A stretch of 64,000 nucleotides of DNA, from positions 2,844,887-2,908,886 of the forward strand of contig NZ_CP031310.1 of assembly GCF_004799665.1 (NCBI RefSeq), given 5' to 3'. The notes under the pieces were generated by a model that was not told the origin of the DNA, did not search any database, and worked only from the letters and a program-made list of their open reading frames with translations. A program made the position numbers and the translations under genes. Shown piece by piece: positions 54,877-63,656 of this stretch. This DNA comes from Halapricum salinum (lineage in GTDB: Archaea; Halobacteriota; Halobacteria; Halobacteriales; Haloarculaceae). Each line of letters opens with the position of its first letter. Position 1 is the first letter of the stretch.

Positions 54877-54910
54877 TATATATGATCGACATCCGTGTAT
54901 CCGAATACAA
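54877..54910 (+). promoter_or_regulatory. TATA box plus second palindrome, operator candidate 2
   Basis: TATATATG at 54877-54884 lies 28-35 bases before the ATG at 54912. Between them, TGTATCCGAATACAA (54896-54910) is a near-perfect inverted repeat sharing TGTATCC and ATACAA with the first palindrome. If transcription begins at the ATG, the motif overlaps the start site, where a bound repressor would block transcription. Confidence 0.6.
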
Positions 54911-54911
54911 C

Positions 54912-55028
54912 ATGAGTTCCAAAACGAAACCTTCGATGGAAGATAGTGACAGTTCGTCCGAGAAAGTGCTGCATTTCTGGTCGAAGACCGACGCCAAAAC
55001 GGCCCGAAAGACGAACGAACGGGCGTAA
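54912..55028 (+). CDS. Possible 38-residue protein
   Basis: The frame MSSKTKPSMEDSDSSSEKVL then HFWSKTDAKTARKTNERA encodes a 38-residue hydrophilic, Lys/Ser-rich peptide with a stop TAA. It is placed right after a strong TATA box and the second palindrome, which argues for real expression. It is too short for a family call. The Lys-rich tail is unlike the acidic haloarchaeal average and may bind nucleic acid or a protein partner; this is a guess. Confidence 0.5.
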   Translation: MSSKTKPSMEDSDSSSEKVLHFWSKTDAKTARKTNERA

Positions 55029-55097
55029 ACGAGCAGATCGTTTTTTAGATCGTCAATATTTCTCGAAGAGCATGCGACGAATGTCGTTCCTGAGGCC

Positions 55098-55847
55098 TCA
55101 GCCCAGAACCCCGTGGCGATCGACACGGACGTCGTCGAACCGACCACCGTAGGCGACGTGGCCGGGGTGGGTCGGCTCCATGCCGGAGCGGACGACCCGA
55201 TCGAATTTTTCCCAGGTGTTCTCCCAGCCGAGGTGAGCAAACTCTGCGAGACAGCGCACGCGATGGGTGGCTCCGGTCCGATGGCGAAGTTGTGGGTTGC
55301 CGGACCGTAGTGCTGCCGTCAGGTCTTCTGGGGCGTTTATTGGTCGGTCGAACGTCGTCCAGGCTTCACCGACCGTGGTCAGGAGATGTGCGTACGAAGA
55401 GGTGAACGCGGGGCGGTCGGACTTGCGGGTGATTTCACTGGCTCGTCGGTTGTGCCAGGAGAGGTGTTTCGGATTGTAGGCCTCGACGCCGTCGATTACG
55501 TCGCTGTAGCGGTCGATCTGTGCGCGGTCGAGGCTGACTGTCAGAAATTCGGGATGTGGGACCAGAACAGTCGCCTGCTGACGATCGAGTTCCTGCATCG
55601 CGCCCTCCAGGGTGATGAAGTCCGGAATCGGCTGCGAGAGGTCGACCGCCAGGACGTGGCGGCGGTCGTGCCAGGGACCCGCGAATATCTCTCGGGCGGG
55701 CACGACGGTCAGTTCGTCGTCGCTGAACTGTTCGGCACGCTGTTGGATCGTCGGCAGTCGGGTGAAATGTGGTGCGTAGACCAGCACGTCGATTCCGCGT
55801 GACTTGGCGCGTTCGACCACCGACTCGTCGAGGATCTTCACGTGCAT
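55098..55847 (-). CDS. PHP-domain phosphoesterase-like protein
   Basis: A 249-residue protein of the PHP superfamily. GIDVLVYAPHFTRLPTIQQRAEQF and LVPHPEFLTVS, VEAYNPKHLSW, FTSSYAHLLTTVGEAWT hold His/Asp/Glu in the order of PHP metal sites, but the canonical N-terminal H-x-H (D-x-H-x-H) is reduced to MHVKILD, so at least one metal site is altered. A TATA-like GATATACC lies 38-46 bases upstream of the ATG at 55847. It is divergent from the zinc-finger-like gene at 55964. Confidence 0.8.
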   Translation of the reverse strand: MHVKILDESVVERAKSRGIDVLVYAPHFTRLPTIQQRAEQFSDDELTVVPAREIFAGPWHDRRHVLAVDLSQPIPDFITLEGAMQELDRQQATVLVPHPEFLTVSLDRAQIDRYSDVIDGVEAYNPKHLSWHNRRASEITRKSDRPAFTSSYAHLLTTVGEAWTTFDRPINAPEDLTAALRSGNPQLRHRTGATHRVRCLAEFAHLGWENTWEKFDRVVRSGMEPTHPGHVAYGGRFDDVRVDRHGVLG

Positions 55848-55963
55848 GTCGACCCTCGTCCCGCGACTCTCGGTCACTGTCCCAGGTATATCCCGGGCCA
55901 CCCCAAAGGGATTCTGATCCAGCCCGGATAGCTTTAAGTCCCTCAGGGGGCCTACGTGTGAGT

Positions 55964-56269
55964 ATGGCACGCTGGGAGTGTGCGATCGAGGGCGACGGCC
56001 GGACCTTCGATCGTGTCGAGGACCTTATCGTCCACCAGGCGACCGATCACGAACGCGTCGAGTGTGAAGTCTGCGGGACCGTCCTGCCCGACGGCTACTT
56101 CGCCATCCGCCACGCGTTCGAAGAACACAGCCGCGCCGAGTACGTCCGTGCCTACGACGCCACCGCCAAGGAGGTCCGCCAGCGCGAGAACGTCAAGGAC
56201 GTCATCGAGAGCGAGGCCGACCTCCGCGAGGTCATCGACCGACTCGAAGGTGGCAGCGGTTCCTTCTAA
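55964..56269 (+). CDS. Small zinc-finger-like haloarchaeal protein
   Basis: A 101-residue protein with a C2H2-type pair: VECEVCGTVLPDGYFAIRHAFEEH, where two Cys and two His can bind zinc. N-terminal WECAIEGDGRTFDRVEDLIVHQATDHE adds a Cys/His. The C-terminus is a charged helix (REVIDRLEGG). I recall it as DUF7565. It may bind nucleic acid; no target known. The TATA-like GCTTTAAG at about 55931 precedes the ATG by 26-33 bases. Its stop overlaps by 4 bases (CTAA) with the stop of the convergent nth gene. Confidence 0.8.
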   Translation: MARWECAIEGDGRTFDRVEDLIVHQATDHERVECEVCGTVLPDGYFAIRHAFEEHSRAEYVRAYDATAKEVRQRENVKDVIESEADLREVIDRLEGGSGSF

Positions 56270-57081
56270 GCCTCGCTCGGATCGACTACGTCCCCAGTCT
56301 CGGGATCGACGCCGACTTGCTCGCAGAGATCCGCCATCGGACAAGCCTCCGGGTCGTCGAGGCAGGCCGGCTTACGCGCGCTGCAGTACTCCCGGCCGAA
56401 CTGGATCGTCGCCGTGTGTCCGAACCCACATTTCTTGGCCGGCACTTCGCGTTCGAGATGCTCGCGAACAGTTTCGTGATCGGCGTCGGCAGGGGCCAGC
56501 CCGATCCGGCGGGCGATCCGGTGGACGTGGGTGTCTACTGGAAAGACACCCTCCTGCCCGCCCGCAAAGAGCAAGACGCAGTCGGCAGTCTTCGGCCCGA
56601 CGCCGTCGTAAGAGAGCAGTTTCTCTCGAACCTCGCCCGGCTCACCGTCGCGAACGAACGTGTCGAAGGCGTCCTCGTCCCCGAACTCCGCGCGTATCTC
56701 TTCGGCGATTGCGATGATCCGCTCTGACTTTTGATTGTAGAGCCCGGCCGACGAAATCGTCTCGGCCAGTCGTTGCTGGTCGGCTATCGCGAGTGCGTCG
56801 ACGAGGTCGCCCCGACCGGCCGGTCCACCTGGGCCGTAGCGCTCTATCAGGCTATCGTGGGCGGGCTGACTCGCCACGTCGGAGGTATTCTGACTCAGGA
56901 TCGTCCTGACGAGACACTCGAAGGCGTCCTGGCCGCCGTAGGCTTTCTGCCAGTAGCGCTCGCCGAGGCGGTCGACGACTTCCTCGGCGCGCGTCGCGGC
57001 TTCACCCGTGGTGAACGCACTCGCTCGCCCACCACCCGATTCGCCGCCGCTGATGTTCTCGGCAGGTTCGTCCGCTGGCAT
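56266..57081 (-). CDS. nth: Endonuclease III (Nth) DNA glycosylase/AP lyase
   Basis: A 271-residue base-excision repair enzyme for oxidised pyrimidines. The helix-hairpin-helix LLSYDGVGPKTADCVLLFAGG holds the catalytic Lys; the catalytic Asp is in VFPVDTHVHRIARR. A 4Fe-4S loop C-x6-C-x6-C-x5-C closes the protein (CSARKPACLDDPEACPMADLC would be written in pieces: CSARKPAC, LDDPEAC, PMADLC); the middle spacing is 6 rather than the usual 2. N-terminal 25 residues are Gly/Ser-rich and disordered. ATG 57081 is the family start. Confidence 0.95.
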   Translation of the reverse strand: MPADEPAENISGGESGGGRASAFTTGEAATRAEEVVDRLGERYWQKAYGGQDAFECLVRTILSQNTSDVASQPAHDSLIERYGPGGPAGRGDLVDALAIADQQRLAETISSAGLYNQKSERIIAIAEEIRAEFGDEDAFDTFVRDGEPGEVREKLLSYDGVGPKTADCVLLFAGGQEGVFPVDTHVHRIARRIGLAPADADHETVREHLEREVPAKKCGFGHTATIQFGREYCSARKPACLDDPEACPMADLCEQVGVDPETGDVVDPSEA

Positions 57082-57169
57082 GGTCGACTCTCCGGGTGAG
57101 AGCACGAAAAACGCAGTGGTCGTCGCCGCGTGACTGCCCACGACGACAGTCTGTCGTCTACCAGCCGCG

Positions 57170-57583
57170 TCACTCGACCGAAAGCGTCAGCGTCACCGCA
57201 GCACCGTCGGCTAGCGCACGCACCAAGTCGCGATCCAGGTCGCCGGCAGCGGCGTCTGCTTCGACCATGACCGTCCGGTCGTCGACGTACTCGCTGGTCC
57301 GGCCGACCAGCGAGCCCTCGTTCTCGAAGGTCATCTCGGGATCACCGCGTCCGGTGATGGTCGTCTCGTGACCCCCGGCTTCAAGTGTCGCCGTGATCGT
57401 CGCCTCGCTGTCCTGGCAAGCTTCGACGAAGGCGTCGTCGAACTCCGCTGGGACCCGGTCGGCCTCGATACCCAGGATACAGTCGCCCGCGGGCGTCAGG
57501 TAGTCGTCGCTGGTCAGTTCGAACGTACTCGCGTGCTTGGCGCTGACGTTCTCGTGACCGCTGGCGCGAATCGTCTCGTCCAT
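57170..57583 (-). CDS. DUF371 family protein
   Basis: A 137-residue archaeal protein of the DUF371 family. Conserved pieces: RASGHENVSAKHASTFELTS with DYLTPAGDCILGIEADR, the family's hallmark, and later GHETTITGRGDPEMTF and GDLDRDLVRALADGA. The function is unknown. It lies 45 bases after the DUF373 gene, both on the minus strand and likely cotranscribed. Both families are almost exclusively archaeal. Confidence 0.9.
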   Translation of the reverse strand: MDETIRASGHENVSAKHASTFELTSDDYLTPAGDCILGIEADRVPAEFDDAFVEACQDSEATITATLEAGGHETTITGRGDPEMTFENEGSLVGRTSEYVDDRTVMVEADAAAGDLDRDLVRALADGAAVTLTLSVE

Positions 57584-57628
57584 GTATTCGGCGAGCGGAC
57601 CGGCGGATTTGACGGTGACGATCCGAGT

Positions 57629-58765
57629 TTAGCTCTCTTTGGAGAGGTCGGCTTCGACGTTCCGGCCACTGAAATAGGCGGCAAAGCGCACGCCGATCAG
57701 ACTCACGAGAACGCCAGCGATCAGAAACAGCGCGAGTTCCGCGCGCGGTTGGAGCTTGACGGCGGCGACCGACAGCGGACCGAACTCGATGCCGGGCATC
57801 GTCACAGTCTCGACGAGGTCCGCCCGCGTCAGGAAGTACGAGGCGACCCCTCGAACCACGAGCCCGACGGCGATTGCGCCGAAGGGCAGGTTCAGATAGG
57901 CGTTTCGGACGCCTTCCTGTCTGAGTAGTTCGTCGACGAGTCGCCCGGTCGCCGCCGCCAACGCCGCTGCGGTCAGCCAGGGGACGGCGTCGTAGACGAA
58001 CCGCATGCCCAACAGGAGGGTCGCGTGGTCACCAATCTCCGAGACGCCCAGCGCACCGGCAAACAGCCCGATGAGTGCGAGCCCGCCCGCGACGACGTAG
58101 GTGACCAGGGCCACCTGACCGGAGTACAGCGCCTCCCGAACCTGTGTCGAGAGCGTTTCGAGCAACTCGTCGATCCCCAGTCCCTTGTACAGCAGGAACC
58201 CGCCGAAGAACGCGGCGATCGCTCCGAGCGCAATCGTCACCTGCCCGAACACTAACAACAGGACCGGAAAGACCAGCAACGCAGCGCCGACGGGGACGAA
58301 CACCGTCTCCCTGAGTTCTTCGTCGGCCAGAAACTGTTTGAGCAGGTAGTAGGTCGACTCGATATCCCGGGCCTGACGCACGACGACCCGGTCGACGGCG
58401 TCGACAGTCAGCCGGCTCTCGACGATCGGGACGAGCCGTTCGTCTTCGGCGCTGTCGACGACGACGACCGCCGAGTCGAGGTCGTACTCTTCGACGAGCC
58501 GGTCGGTCTGTCTGGCGACCGCGCGGTCGATGCTGACCGGATCACCCACACCCGAGAGCATCGCGACGACCGCGTCCTCGCCAGTGTCTTCGAGATCGCG
58601 GGCCACGCGCAGCGACTCCAGCAGACAGTTCACGTGGCTGTCTTCGGGGTCTTCGACGCCGAAGTCCGTCACCAGTGACTCGACGGCCTCCCAGCCGACG
58701 ACCGGTGCGTCGGCGTCCCCCGCGACGTCTGCCCCGCGATCGATACTGACGACCAGCGTGGTCAC
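57629..58765 (-). CDS. DUF373 family membrane protein
   Basis: A 378-residue protein: an N-terminal soluble Rossmann-like domain (TTLVVSIDRGADVAGDADAP, then VVAMLSGVGDPVSIDRAVARQT, AVVVVDSAEDERLVPIVES) followed by about seven membrane helices (VPVGAALLVFPVLLLVFGQV, IALGAIAAFFGGFLLYKGLG, and others). DUF373 is a well-conserved archaeal family with no assigned function. The soluble domain may handle a nucleotide or small ligand and pass a signal to the membrane portion. ATG 58765; DUF371 follows. Confidence 0.92.
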   Translation of the reverse strand: MTTLVVSIDRGADVAGDADAPVVGWEAVESLVTDFGVEDPEDSHVNCLLESLRVARDLEDTGEDAVVAMLSGVGDPVSIDRAVARQTDRLVEEYDLDSAVVVVDSAEDERLVPIVESRLTVDAVDRVVVRQARDIESTYYLLKQFLADEELRETVFVPVGAALLVFPVLLLVFGQVTIALGAIAAFFGGFLLYKGLGIDELLETLSTQVREALYSGQVALVTYVVAGGLALIGLFAGALGVSEIGDHATLLLGMRFVYDAVPWLTAAALAAATGRLVDELLRQEGVRNAYLNLPFGAIAVGLVVRGVASYFLTRADLVETVTMPGIEFGPLSVAAVKLQPRAELALFLIAGVLVSLIGVRFAAYFSGRNVEADLSKES

Positions 58766-58865
58766 AGCCGAGAGCAGACGGCCAGTCTATAAAAATCCTC
58801 GACACTCACCGCCGATAGCTGTCGCTCCGGGCTGTGAAAAACGGAGAAGAAAGAACGGACCGGGC

Positions 58866-59756
58866 TTAGAGCAGACCGGTCTTCTGCAGTTTCATCAGGT
58901 CCTCGGTGTCGAGGGTCTCGCCTTCCTTGAACTTCTGGTAGATCTCTTCTGCTTCCTCGCGAGCGGCTTCCTGTTCCTGCTCGCGTTCCTGGCGCTCTTC
59001 GGCTTCTTCCTTTTTGTCCAGCTCGCGCAGGCGCTTCTGGACGCGCACGAAGTCCTCGTGGTGCTGGTCGGCCGCTTCCTGGGCCTCGACGAACTTCTCG
59101 TGCATCTCGTCGGCCTCGTCACGGATCTCGTCGGCCTCGCGGTAGGCCTCGATCATCTCGTTGTGGTGTTTCTGGGCCTCGTCCGCGAGTTCGGTCACTT
59201 TCTGGTGGTGACGGGAAGCTTCAGAACGGATCTCCTCGGCTTCCTCTTTGATGTCGTCGACGTCGTCGGTCTGTTCGAGCTTCTCCTTGCGCTCGGCGAG
59301 CTTCTCGCGCTTGTCCTCGATCTTCTCGATGAGTTCGCGCTCTTCCTCGGTGCCGAGCACTTCGGTCTGCTGTTTGAATTCGAGATCCTCGATCTCGGAT
59401 TCGAGCTTCTCGACGCTCTTGCCCTCGTTGAGTTCGAGGTCACTCTTCTGCTGTTCGACCTGCTCGAACAGTTCGTTGGCCTCGGCGTTGAGCTCGTTTC
59501 GCTTCTCTTTGTGCTCTTGGACCTGCTCGTTGAGCTCGTCACGCTTCTCGCGGTGCTGCTGGGCCTCGTCGACCTTCTCACGAGTCTTCGCGTTCAGCTC
59601 GTCACGGTCGGATGCTCGTTCAGAAGCGAGTTGGTTGAGTTCGTTGCGTCGATCCCGAAGTTGCCCGGCGAGTTTGATGAGTTCGCCTTTGGACTTCGTC
59701 TCGAGTTCTTCATCTGTCACCGATACGTTCTTGGATTCGTCTATCGAGTCTGCCAT
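58866..59756 (-). CDS. Long coiled-coil protein (DUF7121-like)
   Basis: A 296-residue highly charged protein that is almost entirely a heptad coiled coil (residues about 20-285), for example LAGQLRDRRNELNQLA, DELNEQVQEHKEKRNEL and RLRELDKKEEAEERQE. The C-terminal tail (YQKFKEGETLDTEDLMKLQK) resembles archaeal coiled-coil proteins related to phosphoserine-phosphatase annotations and recalled as DUF7121. The start is ATG 59756, preceded by a ribosome-binding site GGAGG about 10 bases upstream, which is uncommon in this window. The function may be structural or ribosome-related; unproven. Confidence 0.85.
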   Translation of the reverse strand: MADSIDESKNVSVTDEELETKSKGELIKLAGQLRDRRNELNQLASERASDRDELNAKTREKVDEAQQHREKRDELNEQVQEHKEKRNELNAEANELFEQVEQQKSDLELNEGKSVEKLESEIEDLEFKQQTEVLGTEEERELIEKIEDKREKLAERKEKLEQTDDVDDIKEEAEEIRSEASRHHQKVTELADEAQKHHNEMIEAYREADEIRDEADEMHEKFVEAQEAADQHHEDFVRVQKRLRELDKKEEAEERQEREQEQEAAREEAEEIYQKFKEGETLDTEDLMKLQKTGLL

Positions 59757-60073
59757 GTGTTGGAATCCTCCTATGCCATACAGCTCCCATCTTCGACAGA
59801 GGTTCCTCTAGAGAGTGGCGTACGCCGGATAACAAGGTTCCCTGTCATGTTGGGCGTCGCACGATGCTGCCGAACGCCAGGAGCGTTCTGGTGACTGTTT
59901 CTACACCTTTCGGGTATTAAAATATTCCGGTCGGGAACTCACCTGGGCATGAATACCACACACATGGACCGGGTACGCTATGGACTACCAATGTCTCTAT
60001 GTACGTTTATATACTACTTCGATAGGAATCCACACACTACTATTCGGGCTGGAACGAGAGAAACGAACGACGG
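59757..60073 (-). promoter_or_regulatory. Leader and promoter region of the coiled-coil gene
   Basis: These 317 bases hold no gene I can support. On the minus strand there is a TATA-like AATATTTTAATACCC at about 59916-59930 and another, GTATATAAAC, near 60006-60016. Between the first and the ATG at 59756 is a long GC-rich leader ending in AGGAGG. The gene therefore seems to have a leadered mRNA of roughly 130-150 bases. The 3' end of the GH2-like gene abuts at 60074. Confidence 0.6.
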
Positions 60074-61918
60074 CTAGCCGAGAGCGTACGTATTCTCGAC
60101 AGTTCGGTCGGCGGTCGAGAGCGTGAGCGTCACGGCCCCTTCTGCGGGTAACTCGATGGTCGTGAGGGCCGCGCGAGCGTTTGTATCGATGGTCACCTCG
60201 GTCGAACCCGACCCGGCCGGCGACTCCCACTGCAGTTCGCCGGTGAACCGGGTATCGAGGGCGTTGTGGACGAGTACGTCGCTCTCGCTCGCTCCTGGGT
60301 CGGCCAGCGTGGCCTGGATCGGTTCGTAGGCGCTCGCGAGTGCGTCGAACGCCCGCTTTCGGTCGCCGTCGCGTGACAGCACGCCCATCCCTGCGTCGCC
60401 GCTGTCCCGTAGTGCGAACCCTGCGAGTAGTGGCACGCCGGCGTTTCGTAGCCCCTCGGCGACTCGCTTGACGACGGTCGCCTGGTAGCGCTGGGAAGCC
60501 GCGACGTCCCCGCCATCGGTGTGAGTGTCGTGCACCCGTCGGTCGAAGCCGGCCGGTTCCTGCACCGAGTCGGTCGCGAGCGCGCCCGCACCGAACTCTG
60601 CGACGGCGTCGATATCGGGGTGTCGATCCAGCAACCAGTCCAGGTCGGTAGCCGAACCGTAGCGCCAGCCGGGATACAGCGTTGTCCCGTCGGCGTCGAT
60701 TCCCGGCGGGCCAACCACTGGGAATCGCTCGACATCGTCTGGCAGCGTCTCGGCGATCGATCGGGCGTCGCCTGCGTCGTAGCTCGCGCGCCAGGCCCGC
60801 CAGCGAAATCGCAGTCGATCCAGAAAGCCGCTGCCCAGTGGCGTGTCGAACGGATCGACGGGATCGTCGTGGACGGTGACTGCCGAGAGCGAGGCCGCCC
60901 GGCTGTACTGCCGCCCGACCGCAGCCGCCAACTCTCGTCCCCGATCGACCGACACCCGCTGCGAACCAGTCTGGGGCAGATCGACCCATAACAGAACGCC
61001 CGCACGCTCACAGGCGTCGACGACGGCCGGAGAGGGAAGATGGGCGTGCGTCCGAACGAGGGTTGCGTTGGCCTCGACCGCGCGCTCGACGTCCTCGGGC
61101 GTCGAATCGAGCAGATTCAGCCCGCGAGCGGTCGTCTCGGTGCCGTTGATCGTCACTTCCCCGTCCTCGTGGTCGAACTCACAGAAACCGACGGTCGTCG
61201 CCTTCTCGACCCCGTCGAGCTTGGCCGTGACGACGTATCGATTCTGCTCGCCCAGATCGTGTGGCCACCATAGCGACGGGTCTCGCATGGGAATCGAGTG
61301 CTCGACAGTGACCCGCTCGCCCGCGGCCGCCTCGATCGACGCCCGTTCCATCATCCCTCGCTCGCGTCGATCACCGGCCGGTCGAACGGAGAACGTCAGT
61401 CGATCGTCGATGGCTTCGGTCGCGACGACGGTCGCCTGCACGTCGATCGTCCCTTCTGTCCCGTCGATTCGGGGCGTGCCCGTGAGCCGATCGAAATACG
61501 TTCCCTGATACGTCCTGAGCGTCGCGTCCCACCAGATTCCCGGGACAGTCGCAGCGTCAGGGAGGAGGTCGGTCTCGTAGACGCCACCACCACCGTCGGC
61601 GGGTCGCCTGCAGACGACGACGAGTTCGGTCTCGGGTGTGAGGTAGTCGTCCAGGCGGACCCGCAACGGCTCGAAGTAGGTGTCGTGGGTCGCCAGTTCG
61701 GTCCCGTTGCACCACACCGTCGTCTCGGCATAACAGCCCGACAGTTCGAGGACGGCGTGCGGTTCGGTCGCGGTCGTCGGATCCTCGACGACCGTCTTGT
61801 AAGCGACGGCCTCCGACCCGGCGAAGCGCTCGGGTCGCCCCGGCACGTCGACCGGTGTCCACTCCTCGGGGTCGGGACGGCCTGCCTGCGACTCGATCTC
61901 GGCACCACGCCACTGCAT
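60074..61918 (-). CDS. GH2-like glycoside hydrolase family protein
   Basis: A 614-residue protein with the GH2 layout: an N-terminal jelly-roll sugar-binding domain (GCYAETTVWCNGTELATHDTYF, DDYLTPETELVVVCRR), an Ig-like domain, and a TIM barrel (TINGTETTARGLNLLDSTPED, AGVLLWVDLP). The nucleophile region AVAEFGAGAL keeps Glu, but the acid/base segment, normally Asn-Glu, reads VTVHDDPVDP, with no Glu. The activity is thus in doubt. ATG 61918 is chosen because the TATA box at 61942-61949 is 24-31 bases before it; the alternative 61945 overlaps the TATA. Confidence 0.85.
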   Translation of the reverse strand: MQWRGAEIESQAGRPDPEEWTPVDVPGRPERFAGSEAVAYKTVVEDPTTATEPHAVLELSGCYAETTVWCNGTELATHDTYFEPLRVRLDDYLTPETELVVVCRRPADGGGGVYETDLLPDAATVPGIWWDATLRTYQGTYFDRLTGTPRIDGTEGTIDVQATVVATEAIDDRLTFSVRPAGDRRERGMMERASIEAAAGERVTVEHSIPMRDPSLWWPHDLGEQNRYVVTAKLDGVEKATTVGFCEFDHEDGEVTINGTETTARGLNLLDSTPEDVERAVEANATLVRTHAHLPSPAVVDACERAGVLLWVDLPQTGSQRVSVDRGRELAAAVGRQYSRAASLSAVTVHDDPVDPFDTPLGSGFLDRLRFRWRAWRASYDAGDARSIAETLPDDVERFPVVGPPGIDADGTTLYPGWRYGSATDLDWLLDRHPDIDAVAEFGAGALATDSVQEPAGFDRRVHDTHTDGGDVAASQRYQATVVKRVAEGLRNAGVPLLAGFALRDSGDAGMGVLSRDGDRKRAFDALASAYEPIQATLADPGASESDVLVHNALDTRFTGELQWESPAGSGSTEVTIDTNARAALTTIELPAEGAVTLTLSTADRTVENTYALG

Positions 61919-61941
61919 ATCACCTTCCGCGTGCGCCGCCG

Positions 61942-61949
61942 GCATAAAT
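61942..61949 (-). promoter_or_regulatory. TATA box of the GH2-like gene
   Basis: ATTTATGC on the minus strand lies 24-31 bases upstream of the ATG at 61918, deciding between that start and the one at 61945. Confidence 0.6.
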
Positions 61950-62071
61950 CCCGCCACCACCACCTTTTTCTCGTTGGGTCGCTCCTCCGTCGCGACCACG
62001 CCTCGAAAAAGCTGGACCAAAAAGCCGCGAGTCGCTTCGCTCCTCGCGGTCCTACTGCTGGCGATTCCGCA

Positions 62072-62791
62072 TCACACTAGTCGGGCGTCGTCGATCCGCA
62101 ACCGCCCGCGCGTTCCGTCCCACTCTGTCGTATAGTCGAGTTCGATCTTTCGATCCATGTGTGGGCCGTCCGTCACCAGCGTCTCGAATTCGCCGCCCTC
62201 ACCCAGGATGTGGACGCCGTACTCGTCGTTAAGCGTCTCCAGCTCGGCGATCGTACCGGCGTCGAGCGTGCGACCCAGCCAGGATTCGTCGAGACCATGG
62301 GCCGCGACCTGGATGATCCGGATCTCGAAGCCCGCGTCGAGCATCGCCTCGGCCAGCGTTCGGGGGTCGCGCTGCCAGAGCGGCGCGAACAGTTCGGCGT
62401 CGAGCCGGTCGGCCATCGCCTGGATCCGGCTGGTCTGGTACTCGCTCTCGACCGCGCCTGCCGTTATTCCCGTGACACCACCGACGAGTTCTGAATCGAG
62501 ATTCTCGAGTGCGGCCTCCAGCGGTTCGAGTTCCGCGTCGCCCTGCGCCCCCGAGTCGGTCGCAGACCCGGCCTCGAAGTCAGCGGGTTCGACTGCCACC
62601 AACTCGATCCCGATACTCTCGGCGGCGAGTTCGGCGAGTCGCGTCGCCGGCACGTGGTACATGTACGAGTCGCCCTCTGGATGGACTGTCACCAGCCGTT
62701 CGACCGGGTGGCCCGCCTCGAGCGCCCGGTAGAGCGCCCACGAGGAATCTTTACCGCCGGAGAAGAGACTTACCCACGCGCCGTCGTTCAT
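62072..62791 (-). CDS. Diphthine-ammonia ligase Dph6-like (ATP-pyrophosphatase)
   Basis: A 239-residue PP-loop ATP pyrophosphatase for the last step of diphthamide formation on elongation factor 2. The PP-loop is VSLFSGGKDSSWALYRALE; VGGVTGITAGAVESEYQTSRI and the hallmark HILGEGGEFETLVTDGP identify the Dph6/ATP_bind_4 family. It is 153 bases upstream of the GH2-like gene on the same strand. The length matches archaeal homologues. Confidence 0.93.
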   Translation of the reverse strand: MNDGAWVSLFSGGKDSSWALYRALEAGHPVERLVTVHPEGDSYMYHVPATRLAELAAESIGIELVAVEPADFEAGSATDSGAQGDAELEPLEAALENLDSELVGGVTGITAGAVESEYQTSRIQAMADRLDAELFAPLWQRDPRTLAEAMLDAGFEIRIIQVAAHGLDESWLGRTLDAGTIAELETLNDEYGVHILGEGGEFETLVTDGPHMDRKIELDYTTEWDGTRGRLRIDDARLV

Positions 62792-63021
62792 ACCCGCGGT
62801 AGCGTCGCTGCTCGTTTACGTTGCTCGGTTCGACTGAGAGGTTCCGGGAATCGTTTTTCGACGGTCTGGTAGAAACCCTCGATCGGTGATGGGATACTCG
62901 AGGACGCACCCGATCAATAATCGATTTCGGAAGTCGTACTGAATACAGCGCCTATTCAACACGAGACGCACGCGAAATATCGTGGACAAATTTTTCATTG
63001 GATCGTCAGCAATGCCTACAC

Positions 63022-63519
63022 ATGGTCCGCGTGACCCGCCGCCAGACCCTCCAGCTGAGCGCGAGCGCGATCCTCGGCGGCCTCACAGGGTGTAGCGCTC
63101 TGGGTGGTGATTCCGACCCCGATGCCAGGCTCGGTGAAATCGACGTGACGAATCTCGATTTCCGGGCACACACAGTGTCGGTGCTCATACTCGACGACGA
63201 GGAACCAGTGTACTCCGGGGAGATGACCGTCTCGGCAGCCGAACCGGAAGCAGACGATTCCACAGACGTAGCGACGGCCGGCGGTAGCTCTTTCGAGGGG
63301 GTCCCATCCTCCGTCGAGGGGTGCATTCTGTACGCCTGGCGCGACGACCAGTCTCCCTCGAAGTGGAGTGAATTCGACTTCCGGGAACAGAGCGCGTCGT
63401 GTCTGGGGTTGGACATCCGGGTCGGAGACATCCAGGATCCCCGCTCCGACGAGGTCACAATCTTGCACACGACGAATACCAGTGTCTGTGAAACGGCCGC
63501 CAATCACACTACTAGTTGA
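63022..63519 (+). CDS. Tat-exported lipoprotein, function unknown
   Basis: A 165-residue protein with a Tat signal (TRRQTLQLSASAILGGLTGC), where the lipobox LTGC makes C23 or nearby the lipidated residue. The mature part is a Ser/Asp-rich linker and a beta-rich domain (HTVSVLILDDEEPVYSGEMTV, GCILYAWRDDQ, ASCLGLDIRVGD). Two or three Cys may form disulfides. No family is recognised. CAAATTTTTC about 62988-62997 is a TATA-like element for ATG 63022. Confidence 0.75.
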   Translation: MVRVTRRQTLQLSASAILGGLTGCSALGGDSDPDARLGEIDVTNLDFRAHTVSVLILDDEEPVYSGEMTVSAAEPEADDSTDVATAGGSSFEGVPSSVEGCILYAWRDDQSPSKWSEFDFREQSASCLGLDIRVGDIQDPRSDEVTILHTTNTSVCETAANHTTS

Positions 63520-63656
63520 CTGATACTGGGGTGTGAGAGATCTCTACTGCAGTTCCGTCCGGAAGAGACGCGAAGAAGAACTCGCCTCACGTCGTCAGGG
63601 TGCCCGAAGACAGCACCACAGGCGACGACAACTGGTCGCGATGCAGTCTTTACCGC

